Source: Ilex aquifolium
Lineage: Eukaryota > Streptophyta > Magnoliopsida > Aquifoliales > Aquifoliaceae
Reading direction: 5' to 3'
Length of the DNA stretch: 64,000 bases
Assembly (NCBI GenBank): GCA_951799425.1
Contig: OX637392.1
Coordinates: forward strand, 58,877,093 to 58,941,092
Of this stretch, positions 11,567-24,403 are shown in pieces (positions within the stretch are counted from its first letter, which is position 1; every line of letters begins with the position of its first letter). Below the pieces are notes generated by a model. That model was not told where the DNA came from, searched no databases, and worked only from the letters and a program-made list of their open reading frames with translations. Both the position numbers and the translations under genes were made by a program.

Positions 11567-12889
11567 GTCATTTCTTGTTCAAGTTTCACCATGAGAAATG
11601 CATAATGCGGGTGGAAAGGATTGATTTGAAGTCAGAGCCGACCCAACAGTAAAGCAGCCAGCACATAATAACATTTGGAAAATACAAATCGAAAACTGTT
11701 AAACTCAGAAGTCAATATGCAAAGTTAGCATCTCTCTCTCTCTCCTCCTCGTTCAAAAAGTGAAAAGTGCAAAATAACATCAACTCTCTCAAACTCATGG
11801 TTATTCTAATCTACGAAAACTCCAACCAAACCTATATTTTATAGATAACACATATTTCCTCAAAAAAATAATTTAATAAGAATGTCAATAACAAGATAAC
11901 ATAATCCATTGAATAATCTTTTAGTTTTAAATTTTTGTCTTTAATTTAATTTAAAAAAATTTAAATCATTAGATGACGATGATAATACCAAACAAAAAAA
12001 AATTGTCTTGATCTCTAATGTTTCCTGAAGCATAATTTTTTTTCTGCAACTGAGTGTTATACTATCAATTAAACAGAAATAGATTAGCAAAACTTAAATA
12101 GAAAAACTAACAAGAAATATGCATCTCTCAAAAGCCAAAAAAAATTACAATATTATAAAATAAAGTGTCCGACACTTTTAAGTTTCAAATTATATATATC
12201 GAGCCGCCCAAATTTGATTTGAAGGATTTTTAAAAATGGAAGGATACTCTTATCAATTGAAGTTGCTAAATCAACATCCAAAGAACTAGATTCCTGAAAA
12301 TATGGTGCCCACGGAAATTGTTGATAAAATGTGAACTAATAATAATAATTTTATTTCACAGCAGGAGAAAAAACGAGGTCATCACATAAATAATTCATAT
12401 CTTTGATATTTAGAAGTTGAATTTTATCCTTCCTTCACAACATAACCACAACGTTATTTGGTTATTTATCTTTATTCAGTCTAGCATTATTCTAATATTT
12501 ATTGAATATATTAATGAAAATGGTGGTTATAATACATTCTTATTCTTAGATTATATAGCAACAAATTTTAATATTGGTTAGATTATATTATACCGTCAAT
12601 CCAATGAGACAGCATATTCTAGTCTCCTCCTCGTGATGCGAGGCATTATTTATATATATTGAGGCCCGGGACCAGCAGGTGAGAAAGAAGACAACTGGTA
12701 AATAGTAGTGTCCAACAACACTTGGAATCATTCCCCATTATAGCATCTGGAGTTGTAAGTGTTTTGTGAGTTGAACTAGTAGAACCAAGTGTGTACAGTT
12801 TACGATTCGTATGTACTAGAGGCATTAGAGCATATGGAAAAAAAGTAAGAACGGACATAAAGAAAGAAGAATCACGGGTAGACCTTTTA
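9968..12889. other. ARM gene 3' UTR, then intergenic; (GA)n at 11535-11562
   Basis: The first few hundred bases after the stop are probably 3' UTR. Beyond that I see AT-rich DNA with a GA microsatellite at 11535-11562 and CT/GA tracts near 10385-10420 and 11730. The short open frames have no recognisable domain. Confidence 0.45.
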
Positions 12890-15800
12890 CATGTTTAGAA
12901 TTTATCATTCATCAACACAAAGAAAACTGCTGGCAGCCACCCACTCTTTGCTATCACCCAAATCAAACGCCTACCAATATACAAGACAAGATCTAGACAA
13001 ACCATACAATATATATTCACCACTTAAAAGTTCAAAGCTTACAAAACCCATGATAGACTTTGTTCAAACCCTCTATACTATACAGGAGATCACAGGTGAT
13101 AACTTGAATGAGTAACTGTGAGCAGTGATTGGATAAAATGGGTAGTTAGTTAAAAATGCTCTAAACTGGACCTTCCTTCTCAATTAAACCAACTTGTACA
13201 ATTATGTTATGATATTACATGCTTAAGCTTTAACAAAAATCCCGTGCAATAGTGACCTATATAAACAAGAAAGAACTCACAGTTTACATCTGAGTAACAA
13301 CAGTTCCAACATGCACTCACCCCATCCAAAAACAAACCTGTCTTCACCAAAATAGCATGAACTATTAATTTCATCCAGGAAAGTTTTCACTGAGAATTCA
13401 AATCTCTTGCGAGTTCCACTTGTAATCAAATCCACCAGATCACTGATTCTTCCCCAGCTTCTACAGTCCCATGTAACAGAGTCATTCAGAACATCATACT
13501 TAGTTAATTGAACAGGATTTAGAGTTCAATTAGTAGTGAAATATTACCTTCACGACAATAATAAGGGCTACATCATTCCAGTTGTGGAAGCAATAGTCAC
13601 TCACACTTCCCTATCGCACAGTGATGAAAACAGGCTAAACATCTCTCTCTCAAACACACGCGAGACAGAGAGAGTGAGATCTTGATCGTTCTCCAAGACA
13701 AATCAAGACTTGATGGAAATACAATATATAATCGTTCTGACGGGAAATTTGAAACAAAATATAGGGAATCATGACTCATACATAAGAAAGAATCAAACAG
13801 AAAATTAAAATAAAGACAGACCAAGGAGGGAAGGGGAATTACGAGGAAAGAGAAGGTGCTCAGAATTTGTAAAGAATGGATTGGAGAGTGTCCTCACAAA
13901 AATTGTCAGATTAACGAGATTATTACAACCTCATCATTGCACCTTCACTTCCGATAGATGGATGAAAGAATATATACATACCATACATACAAAATTGGGC
14001 TGACAAGTTTAGTAAATTCGGAAAAATTTCCCTAAAACAGAACCCAAGATAAATACCAACCTTCCTGCCACGAATCATACAACCACCATAGCATTTAAGA
14101 ATGGAAATGTAGTGACCCTATGGCGTGGCTGTTGATATACATTAAAATCCTACTCATCTCATAAGAAATAAAAATAAAAGACCTCAGAATGTGAAGGAAA
14201 TCAGAGCACCGACTAAAAGATTAATAATGTGAACCTCTATAGCATTGATTAAAGTATATGATGTAAATATAGCATTGATTAAAGTATATGATCCAAACCC
14301 AATTCATAGAATCCAGTTCATAAGGAATCTAGACTCTAATTGCGTCCCCAAGCAAAGATACAAACATTTGTAATCTCCTGTTGCGACTCATACACCAGTA
14401 ACACCACTACAACAAAGAAAACAAATTTAAAGAAAGACAGTTATTGTTAAGTTGTAGGATAATGTATAGACCCTATAAAGTGTTATGGTTATCCACTACA
14501 ATTGATTATTCATAGCAACCTAAAAATAAGAGCATGTACATTTGCATTAATAAGCAACTTAAAATTTTGGAGTATTGAGGTTAGATGAATGGGTGCATTT
14601 CTTTTCCATGAAGTCCAATAAAATTCAGCTTCTCTTGTTCTAAGAGATTGTTGCCTATTTATATACTCCATCATACTTGATTCATTTGTTTGGGTGAATA
14701 TCATGTTCAATGTTATTTAATTCAACAAAAACACATATTAAATCTCAGCTACAGACCTAATTTCAGACCAAATACCATACCCAATTTCATACCAAATTTC
14801 AGACACCTTCACACTCAATTTGGAACATAATTTCAGACCAAACTTGCATACTGTAGGAGCAGCATAGAGAAAGATGCAAGTCAACATGTGTAATGGCATC
14901 ATATTGAATGATGAATGCAAAAAACAATCTTCCCTCCATTCCTCTCTATCTTTGTTGATTGAAATCCTAGACCATAAATCAAAACAAGACTATTAAACAA
15001 AAAAAAAATTAAAAAGAGAACAATAAAAAACTGAAACTAAGCATATTGAAACAGATGCATAAAGTCAATATTTTCTAGAAAGAGTGGATTCTTTTTCCTT
15101 GACTTAGGACCATACTCCCCAGGCAACCCAATAGCTCCCAAGTAGGGATGCATGCTCAACCATAACAGAAGCTTCGATGTGGACTCACTTCATCTTGAAC
15201 AGATATGAACTGAAATTGACCTTTAATAAAAGCAAGAATCAGAAGCACCATGAAGTACGACGATAAACAGGAGAAGTTCTACAGAGAAACCCAAGCCATC
15301 AGGATTCACCATTCCCACAACACGGGAAACATATAACCAACAACCTTGAAACTGGCATGAAATCACTGGTTAACCATGACATAATATCACTCGCTAATGA
15401 CTTAAACACATATAAAAGGTAACATTCCCATATCATAAACACATACAAAAAACATGACACAATGTATTTTACACAGAGTAGCCAAAAATCAAGACTTTAT
15501 GGAAATCAAACATATATTAGCTTCAGAGGGAAAATCTGAAACAAAATATAGGGAGAATAATTACTCAAACATAACACAAAATCAAATAAAGTAAATTAAA
15601 ATCCAAGACAAATCAAGGAGAGAAGGGAAATTAGAAAGAAAGAGAAGGCGCTCAGAATCGTAGAGAATGGATTGGAGAGTGTGTCCTCACAAAAAATTGT
15701 CAGATTAACGAGATTATTACAACCTCATCATCGCGCCTTCACTTCCGATAGATGGATGAAAGAACATATACATACCATACATATAAACACACACAAAACT

Positions 15801-16401
15801 CCATACGATTTGATTCATAAGACTTGATGAAGGGATTTTCTTTGATACCAAAAAGCCAAGGAACCCATCTCGGCAATGGCGGCTCGGTATGCCCCTACCG
15901 ACCAGGGTTCAAGAGCCCTTGACTGCATAATACTGAAATTAGGGTTTGTCCCTATATTTATAGGAAAACCGTTTAGCAGCAAGGCGGGAATTGTTTATCA
16001 AATTACGTAATTGCCCTACATATTTAGGTGGTGCCCGGTGGGTGTATTTGTTTTTTTTTTTAATTAATTTTTTTTTTTTGTGGGGGTGGTGCTGTAGGCT
16101 GTTTACAATAAGATTGTTACGTGATATGAATACAACACAAAGTATATTCAATTATATACAATTACAAAAAAAATTGGTCACGACAAATCAATTATTTTTC
16201 AACAAGTAAACTATCACCATCACAATCTAAATGATGTTAAGAACATATGTTTTCTAAGTCGATGAAAAACACATATCCTTTAAGCAGTTTTTTTATTTTT
16301 AACAGAATCCTTTAAGCAGTTTGATCTTGCAAAAATTCAAAGTAACCCTTGGAATTAAGTCGAATTAGTTTAGTCTAGGCTTAAAAAAGAATTGAAAATA
16401 A
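12890..16401. repeat. Intergenic with a long direct duplication
   Basis: Positions 13690-13990 and 15480-15790 are clearly homologous direct repeats about 1.8 kb apart. They share GAATGGATTGGAGAGTGT, AGATTAACGAGATTATTAC, TTCACTTCCGATAGATGGAT and the sequence between. A separate 25-bp unit is repeated at 14238-14262 and 14268-14292. The long repeats hold no open frame I recognise. They could be decayed copies of a transcribed non-coding exon or of a repeat family. Confidence 0.55.
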
Positions 16402-18776
16402 TTATGTTTCCATGACATCCTTGTGGCTAACTTCAGTAGAATCACCATTCTGTCTCTTGAACCATAAGAAGCTTGGTCTGTAGCCTTTTTCCAACATCTT
16501 CTCAACCTCCTCAAACTGTAATCCTTTGGTTTCAGGTACAAAGAAAAATATGGCTACCAGTCCAATGAAGGAAAACCCAGCAAACAAGAGGAATGTGCCA
16601 GCAGAACCAAGAGCCTTAGTCAGTGTTAAGAACGTCTCGCTCACTACTAGATTAGAAATCCAGTTAGCAACTGCCGCGATTCCTCCACCAAGGCCTCTGT
16701 ACCTCAAGGGGTATATCTCCGAGTTCACAATCCAAGGTGCCGTTCCCATTCCAGGTGAGTATGATAAAATGTAGAGTCCTAGAAATAATACAGCCACAAT
16801 ACCAAACTTGCTTGGACAACCATTTGTGTACCAGGTACGACGTTCTGCACGGCACAATCCCCTAATTGCATCTTCTGCAGCTAGGCATGCTCCAGGCAGA
16901 TACTGATTCACATAGAAAATTAATTAGAAGATGCAAAAAGAAAAAAAAATGACATTGCAAGCTAAGTTGAGAAAACTATTAAAACAAAACCAAAGAGATG
17001 AGCGCAGTATACTTACTTTGCTGTCCTCATTAGCACAAAATGCACAAGAAGAAGATGCTTTCAAGCATGCCATACAATTCCAAGATGATGCATCGGACAC
17101 TTTCAAGTAACTTGGACATGTAGAGTTGGCTCCAAAGTGGGTGGATTCAAAACTACTGACAAGAGGGGAGTGGGAAGAAGCTTCATGAAACATGGCGGAT
17201 AGCACCACTAGGCAAAAAATGATTCCAAACATAGAGATCATCATCAACCTCCTCCTCCCAAATCTGTCCACAAAAGCCATACTAAAAATGGAGCCGACAG
17301 CATTCAGACCGGATGTAATCAGAGAGAGTGCTAAAGCTGTCTTGTTTGAAGCAAACCCAGCCAGCTGAACTATGGTAGGACTGTAATACATGACAGTATT
17401 GATACCAACAAACTGCTGAGCAACTTGAACAGTGATACCGGCATAGAGTCCCCTTCGGACAACTACATTGCCCCAAGCACCTTTGAGTTTTGAAATAAAA
17501 CCATCACCAATAGAAATTTCCTCGGCCTTTTCAGCTTCTACAGACAACTGTAATGCTTTCATTTCTTCTTCAACTTCATCGGCAGGATAGATCTTCTCTA
17601 GGATTGCCCTGGCTTCTTCTACTTTATCCTGATCACATATCAACATGCACATTCATCAAACTTGCTTGTAAAAACTATTTCTATTATTGCCAAAGTCAAA
17701 CAAGGTAACAAATGCCATAACTTCTCACACTTGATGGACATAATTGAGGGTATTGGTTAAATAAAATCGAGTAAAGGGTGGTTATTACCTGCCGATATAA
17801 CCATCTAGGAGACTCTGGAAGTGACAACATCAATATGAATTGAACGAGAGCTGGAACTCCTGCCACCCCAAGCATCCAACGCCAGGTTCCAGGTGTCTGA
17901 AGCATACATATGAAATTATTCCACCATCAATATTCCATTCTAATTATTAACGAAATTAGTGGTTCAAAAAATTAGGACAACTGAAAAAAACTCAAATTTT
18001 CGTACCTTAGTGAAGGCTAAGTTGATAAGGTAGGCCAGAAATTGCCCTCCTGTAATTAGCAAACCATTTGTGCTAACTAATGCCCCTCTAATTCTGGCCG
18101 GAGAAGCTTCTGATATATAAAGAGGTGCAGTCATGGACGCCATTCCAACTCCCAAACCCACAAGTACTCTTCCAAAAATTATCAACCCAGGAGAAGGAGC
18201 CACGGCCATGACAATTGCCCCGAGAAGGAACAAAGCATCAGCTACTAGAATTGATTTTCTCCTTCCAAACCTATCATTCATCCATCCACCCAATGCCGCA
18301 CCAATAATAGCTCCTGCTACGGCCATGCTCACAATGGTTTCCTGCACAATTTATAAACACGTATGGTTATTCACCTGATAAAAAAATTAATGAAAAATTT
18401 TACATGTACTAATGGATAGCAATTGAGAGTAGCATATGTACCTGCAGCCATGTTTGCCTCTCAACAGATTTGAAGTCATCCCGGATGTAGAGAAGGGCAC
18501 CAGAAATAACACCTATATCACAATAAAAAAGTTTACAAATTACAAACCCATTGAGCAACATGTAGTTGTATGCTTAAGGTTCCTCCATTTGCAATGTCCG
18601 TGCATTAATAATAATAGAAGAGGGACAAAAATTAGTTAGTTACCTGTGTCATAACCAAAGAGAAGCCCTCCAATGCCAGCTGACAGGGCAAGGCGCATTA
18701 TGTAAGGTGTTTTCCAAGTAGTTCGATAGCATTCTGTGAATTCTGTTTTGTCCGGTTTAGCAATACCCCCTTCCAT
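16402..18776 (-). CDS. INT4: Myo-inositol/H+ symporter, INT4 type
   Basis: Six coding exons on the minus strand (18776-18644, 18512-18442, 18341-18006, 17896-17789, 17628-17017, 16902-16402) join in frame to 586 residues; Arabidopsis INT4 is about 582. It is a 12-helix major-facilitator sugar porter. Visible marks are [14 protein letters not shown] in TM1, DRFGRRKS and DRFGRRRL after TM2 and TM8, PESPRWL at the end of the first half, and PETKG after TM12. Between TM9 and TM10 is a long Cys-rich loop ([36 protein letters not shown]), the PSI-like extracellular domain found in the INT2/INT4 branch. The family brings myo-inositol into the cell with protons at the plasma membrane. A TATA-like motif at 19214-19223 implies a leader of roughly 400 nt. 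Confidence 0.95.
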
Positions 18777-19209
18777 TTCATTCCAATTATAAATATAAGT
18801 TTTCAGCAGAACTTCAACTCAGGATTCGGGAAAGCAAATGTGCGAAATCAGTCTTTGATAATATCAATTTAAGAGAACCTGCGAGAAATGGTGACAGAAA
18901 TACACGTGAACAAATGGCAACAAGTGAACACTAGAGTGAGAAAAGTGAGAACTTTTTTTTTATATAATCTTTCTTAAACTAATTTTCAATCCCTTTGCTT
19001 GAAGAACAATACAATGGAATTAATGGACCCATCATCAAAAGCAAATGGCGTACGATGCAAAACAAGGAAATAAAATGGCAGAAGAATAGCAAAAGAAAAA
19101 CCTAAGGCACATGCAGTCTCTGTTGCTTTCAATTTCTCTGCGTGTGAATTTTCTTGAACAGGCTACCTTAACAAATTGAACTCTTAATCTTCCGTATAGA
19201 TATGTTCGT

Positions 19210-19226
19210 AATCGTATATATAGAGT
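19210..19226 (-). promoter_or_regulatory. TATA-like core promoter of the INT4 gene
   Basis: The minus strand reads CTATATATAC here, about 440 bp upstream of the INT4 ATG. An AT-rich leader, possibly with an intron, follows. Placement is by motif and spacing only. Confidence 0.35.
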
Positions 19227-19335
19227 ATGATACGAAACTTTAAGCCGCCTTTAAAACTTACTCAGACTTCTAAAACAAATACTACATTAGTGTACAAGAA
19301 CGCTTTTAGAGTAGATGATTGTTTAATATGGTATC

Positions 19336-19930
19336 TGATGATACCTAGAAGGAATTTTAATTAACTATGAGCTTGGGAAACGAGGTCTGTTATAGAGGTC
19401 AGACGAGGTATCCAGAGCTCGGTTGGCCTGACCCCGAGCTCGCCACAAATGAAGCAGAGTAGGAAACATGGAGGAAACATCTGGCAATCAGTAAGTTCCC
19501 CCGAATCAAGGGAACACTATAATCAAGGCTCTAAACTCTTAACTGACCAAGAATCCTCTCCTGAAAATTAAACAAGATCTCACGAATTGAAGGCTGGGAT
19601 CTCGGGACAGATCCCTAAGGGATAGGAATTGAACTATAAATATTGTACAGTGCCTCCATAAAAGGCAGAACCCTAGTGGTAACAGTTTCTCTCTGTAAGT
19701 TTTCATTCACCATCAATAAAGAGAAAGGAGCAAGAGACTCCATTAAAGAGTGGATTAGCTAAACTCCCGAACTGGTGAACCACTATACTTTCGTTGTGCA
19801 ACCAATCACTTTTCCCAGAAAACTTTCATTTGAACATTCACGAGCCAAGTAGCTCAGACTCTAAGTCTACCGAATAATCTGAGTCATCTGCCCAATCACG
19901 CTTGTATAAACACCATTAGTATCAAAGCAG
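19336..19930 (+). mobile_element. LTR remnant with decayed primer-binding site
   Basis: The layout is that of an LTR: TGATGATACC at the left, a TATA motif (CTATAAATATTG, about 19634), CAATAAAGAG (about 19715) as a polyadenylation-like signal, and an end reading AAACACCA (19915). Directly after it, TTAGTATCAAAGC matches the initiator-Met primer-binding site TTGGTATCAGAGC at 11 of 13. No second LTR and no gag/pol follow, so only one LTR plus a stub of internal DNA remains. The left border is uncertain. Confidence 0.55.
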
Positions 19931-20135
19931 AAAATCATGTATTCGAAACTTGCTGAAAGGTTAAGAAAAAGGGTATTTATATTTTGTTAACTTGTGAGTA
20001 TCACATCACATCTAATGTTCATAAATTATCAGTTGCATAACAAAATGGACAAAGGAGAATGGAGTACAAAGAAAGCTTCTCTTACCAGAGATCCGATTTT
20101 AGAGCTTTCTGTTCCTCTCAGTCTCTGTGCATGCA

Positions 20136-21661
20136 GGGGGCGTTTGGATAGTGGGTTAAAGGTGGTTATCCACTAGTTGGATAGGATAAAATATGAGTGG
20201 GACCCATATATCCTTTGTTTGGGAAGGGATTTTTGAGGTTGGCTACAAATCCCGGGTCACCTGCTTGACCCGGTGCTACAGTACAAATTTAACCCCATAC
20301 ACCGGTTTCTCAAAACCCAGCCCCCCCCTGGGTTACAAACCTAGACAAAAGGATACAGCCCTCAAAGACACCTTTGCCCTTATCTCTTTCTCCACAGCCC
20401 CCTCTTCTCTCGTTGTTCTGTCCAGCCCCCAGCCCCCCTCTTCTCTCGTTGTTCTGAGCTAAGCTAGTCCAAGGGTTCGCACAGAGGCGAAGACGACATC
20501 GCTGGACAGGATCGAAGAACACAATCGAATTCTTGGGTTTGCAGTGGTAGAAGCAATACTCGGCTAACTAGAGCGGCAGCGCCACATACACGCAACGCCG
20601 TCGCAATGGGTCGCATGCACAGTCGAGGGTTTGTTCTTCGTCTCTCCCTCTGCATGATACATGTCTTATATGCCTTTGAATTTCTGTGTTTTTGAAATTT
20701 TTTTGATTGCAGTAAGGGTATATCAGCTTCAGCTCTGCCATACAAGAGGACTCCACCAAGTTGGCTGAAGATCTCTTCTCAGGACGTATGAAATACTTAT
20801 TCATATCTTGTCAATCTTTCTTCAATCTATGATTATCTGGAATGATGTGTTGAATTGAAGTAAGCTTTGTCCTTATATCTCAATGTGGAGTTGCTTCTCT
20901 GATGCTACCACTTTGAAATGTGAATTTGGTGTACACATTTAGAGTTGATTGTGGTGAATGATTTTCTTCTAATGTTCATGTATGAATCACAAGTTCCTCT
21001 CATGATTTCTTTTCATTTAAAATGTTTACTGGATATATTAAACGGGAATGATTTTTCTCCCAATGAAGGAAAAGGTGTGTTTCAGCTACGTTTTTTTTTT
21101 TTTCATAATTCCTTTCTTAAGTGAACGAAATATTAAGTCTTTTGAGGTGGGAGAGTTCTTGTCTAATTCTAACTATTTCAATTTTTATCGGCAACGATTG
21201 AAACCACAAATCCATCAGTTGTGTTTGGTTTGATATTTTCATCATGAATGGAAGGCTAAGCTTGATTAATTATTGATCTTCATCATATGAAGTCTTAGTA
21301 TGTTGATTTTGTTTGACTATAAGTCATAAGGTTATTAACTTTTCTAAAAAAAAAATTATTTTATTTTTATATATTTTTATGTATATGTGAAAATTGTAAA
21401 ATTTTATTATGATAATTCATCAATCCAAACATGGGATAGGATTGGAATGGATAGAATCATGGGTATAATGGTAAACTACTACAAATTATTTGTGTAACTT
21501 ATGGGGTCCATTGAATTACACCTTTGTTTGCCAAACAAAGGTTAGGATTGGATATATTTCAAGGTTAGGGTTTTAAAGTGGATGAGTAGGTTTAGATTGG
21601 ATGGGTTAGGATATAAAAAAAGATAACCTATCCTATCCAGTCCAGCTATCCAAACACACCC
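20136..21661. mobile_element. PIF-like TIR element carrying an RPS13 gene fragment
   Basis: 1526 bp. The left end is GGGGGCGTTTGGATAG and the right end, reverse-complemented, is GGGTGTGTTTGGATAG (14 of 16). The flanking triplet is GCA on both sides (20133-20135 and 21662-21664), which fits the 3-bp target duplication of PIF/Harbinger-type or other 3-bp-duplicating elements. Subterminal TGGATAGGATA motifs are present at both ends. No transposase is visible. The interior holds the 5' part of a cytosolic ribosomal protein S13 gene, so this is a Pack-type element. A 21-bp palindrome lies at 21521-21541. Confidence 0.8.
20606..20785 (+). pseudogene. Captured 5' fragment of 40S ribosomal protein S13 (uS15)
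   Basis: Exon 1 (20606-20628) reads MGRMHSRG. After an 84-bp intron with GT/AG, exon 2 (20713-20785) continues [14 protein letters not shown] and ends [10 protein letters not shown]. Together these are the first 32 residues of plant RPS13, which is normally about 151 residues long. A donor-like GTATGA follows exon 2, but no further exon is present. The CT-rich stretch from about 20380 resembles the donor gene's 5' leader and contains a duplicated block of about 25 bp. Since the intron is kept, capture was at the DNA level and not from mRNA. No full protein can be made. Confidence 0.88.
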
Positions 21662-21664
21662 GCA

Positions 21665-24100
21665 AAGTGTAAACCGGTATGTGAATGGTTGATGTCTAGA
21701 GTTTCTAACTCTTTATACCACAAATGTAAGAGAAGCAGTGATTGAGTCACTACTCTGGATTGAAGTTTATCTGTTGTTTAGGAAAGGGATGAGTATATGG
21801 CTAAGAGTAAGAACTAGTGACACGCGTACAGATTGAGAGTATCTTATATTAACAGCTGTGATACATTATTTTTCTTTGGGCTCATATTAAACCATCATTA
21901 ATCAACGCTGGTTTAGCCACAATTATAGGTATACAATGATTTTCAAATTTCTTCATAGCGCAAGAGCATAAAAAAAGTACGTAAGAGACATTCTGAATTT
22001 TCAAAAATTTAATGTACCGTGGTTAGCCAGTCCCCTATGATCTTGAACCAGTTGTGGTGGTTGCAAATCTTGTGTGTAAATTATTATGGAGTAAGATCAC
22101 GATCTATTCTAATGTCGATACACTCGATTATAGATCAATCTTAGATGAAACCTATTTTCAATTCACAGATCTAGCAGTAGCGATATCTAATACTAAAGTA
22201 AGTCTTAATCCACCGAACAATGCCATAGAATCATCAATGAGTTGTCTCATCACTTTGTCCCTATCATCGTGTGTACATAATGTAGCCATAAATGATAAAT
22301 GTGTACTTTCCTTCCAAAATCTTGAGAATCGTGTCCATAATATAGCCATAATTTTGTACTTTAGGAAAGACCCAATACTTTTGGATTGAGATCTCATATA
22401 CTTCGATTTCCTTGAACAATCATAGATAATGGATCTTATTTTGAATTTGAGTGCCATGTAGATACAAACTACTAAATATATTAGGCGTCTTCAATTTGAA
22501 ATGTGATTTACGTTTTTTATAAATAATGAAAACTATTTGAACTACGCACCATTAAATACTCATTCGTAACTACAACGTTTCGATTTAATATCGCTAACTC
22601 ACATAATTCTGATTTGCTCCTTTGAGTTTATAGGTATGCATTTCGATTTGGATCTATCTTTTATTATATCAGACATCCATACTCTAAAGCATTATTCTTG
22701 AGAAAATAGATTGACGTTTTCACTTATTGGCAAGGAGAAAATTTTGAATTAATGGTAGATGATGTACACTTGAAAAAATTGAAGAAAAATGTATTGGATG
22801 TGTTTTGGATTAGAGTCATAAAACCCTGTTAAGGCACAACCGTTACATATGTTACTGTAAGATTCACAAAGTCCCATAAGCAAACACGTACTAGAACCAA
22901 AAAAAAAAACTGTATACAGTTGTTGTTTGGAATTGGAAGTCAATCCGACATGTTATTGTGCCTTTTTCATTCAGATAAGGACCGATTTGATGGGTCATTG
23001 CAGTTTGGAATTTATGGAACCAAGAGTCTGGCATCTAACATTAAATCACAATCATCTCTCTGTCTGTAATCTGTATCCTCCCAGATTACGTCTATCATGA
23101 GGGCTTAAGCTTAACTAGTTTTCTCCAAAGCTAGAAAAGGTAGAACTTGGATCAATTACCAGAATATCGAGACCAAGGTAGATAGTCCAGTGAAAGAGAA
23201 TCGTCTCACCCAGGTAAGCCATGATGGTCATACAAGCACTTGCTTGGTGTGCCTTACTGCAAGAGGTATTGGCAATTAGTTGCGTGTTAAGACAGACAGA
23301 CAGAGAAAAATTGGAAATAGATTTTAACCAGAAAAGGACAATGTTGGCTCAACCATGGCATTAGCTCCTGGCCGGCCCCATGACCATGGGACCAACACTG
23401 CAGACATGCATTGTCTTCAAATTTTGGTATTGTCACTTCTCTGTTAGTTGGGGTTGGGGTTGGGGTTGGGGTTGGGATAAGGCACTACAACTGGTAAATG
23501 AAATGATGAACCCATCCACAACTTGATGATCTCTCACTGCTGAGCTGCCATTCCATTAAAAGCATGGCAGTACTAATGGCAATCTAAAGGCATGCACTGT
23601 GAGACCACCATGGAAAATGGGTTAAAAACAAGTTTGCATGCACAAAAGAAACCTTTACTTCACTAGAGATTTATGCATTTGCTTCAAATTATAGACGGAT
23701 GCATGGTCTTTTTGGACCAAAAATTCACAACTGACAACTGTGCTATAGCCTTGACTTTAAGACTATTAATGAGTCGTGACATATTTGTAAATCGTTTAAG
23801 TTATGTCATACTAAAATTTACGTAATAAATATTTGATTCGTTTGTAATTATGTATGAATAAATTCGCATTGACGAAATTGCGTGAATGTATTCACTTGAG
23901 GTCCTTTAAAAGACCCTTATGTCCATCGACTCATTTGGACCATACTTATCTTGCACACACACACACACACTGACAATGCCTTGCTCTATATATTTGGCCT
24001 TGGCTCCCTTCTCTTTTTCCACTCTCAATCGTTGGCACAGAACGGTGGAAGAGAAAAACTCTGCATAAGTTGGGCCACTAGCTTGCTAACACATTGGTCC
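21665..24100. other. Intergenic; G-rich (TTGGGG)n tract and CA repeat
   Basis: AT-rich DNA without recognisable genes. Two open frames overlap at 22054-22457 on opposite strands, with no known domain. A (TTGGGG) tract of nearly five units is at 23448-23476, and a CA microsatellite is near 23954-23970. Confidence 0.45.
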
Positions 24101-24105
24101 AACGG

Positions 24106-24403
24106 TATAAATAATACCCAATTACGGCGCATTTAACGCAGATTGTTTGTAACGTGTAAATCTTTCTTTCTCTCTGAGCTTCTTCTCTCTCCTCAATTTG
24201 CTAAACCTAACCCTATTTTCTACAAAAACGAAACGCAGAACCGTTGAATCATTCGATTTTTCTTGTCTGAAAGACATTGTTGAATTAAATCCTTTCAGTT
24301 TGTTTACTCTTTGTTATTGGATCTACATTTGACGGTTCTGATTACATCACAAACGTGGGAGAGAGAGAGAGGGAAAGGTTGCATTCAATCGTTTAAGAAG
24401 TGG
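24106..24403 (+). promoter_or_regulatory. TATA box and 5' leader exon of the RABA5a gene
   Basis: TATAAATA at 24106-24113 is followed by a CT-rich leader with a telo-box-like AAACCTAACCCTA near 24204. A donor site (TGG/GTATGT) ends the exon at 24403. The matching acceptor would be TTTTCTAG at 26763-26770, just before the coding exon, giving a leader intron of about 2.37 kb. Leader introns are common in plant Rab genes. The exon is inferred from these signals. Confidence 0.5.

Noticed and set aside
22054-22457. Overlapping frames of 111 and 99 residues on opposite strands
   Set aside because: No domain, no splice sites, and no homology that I recognise.
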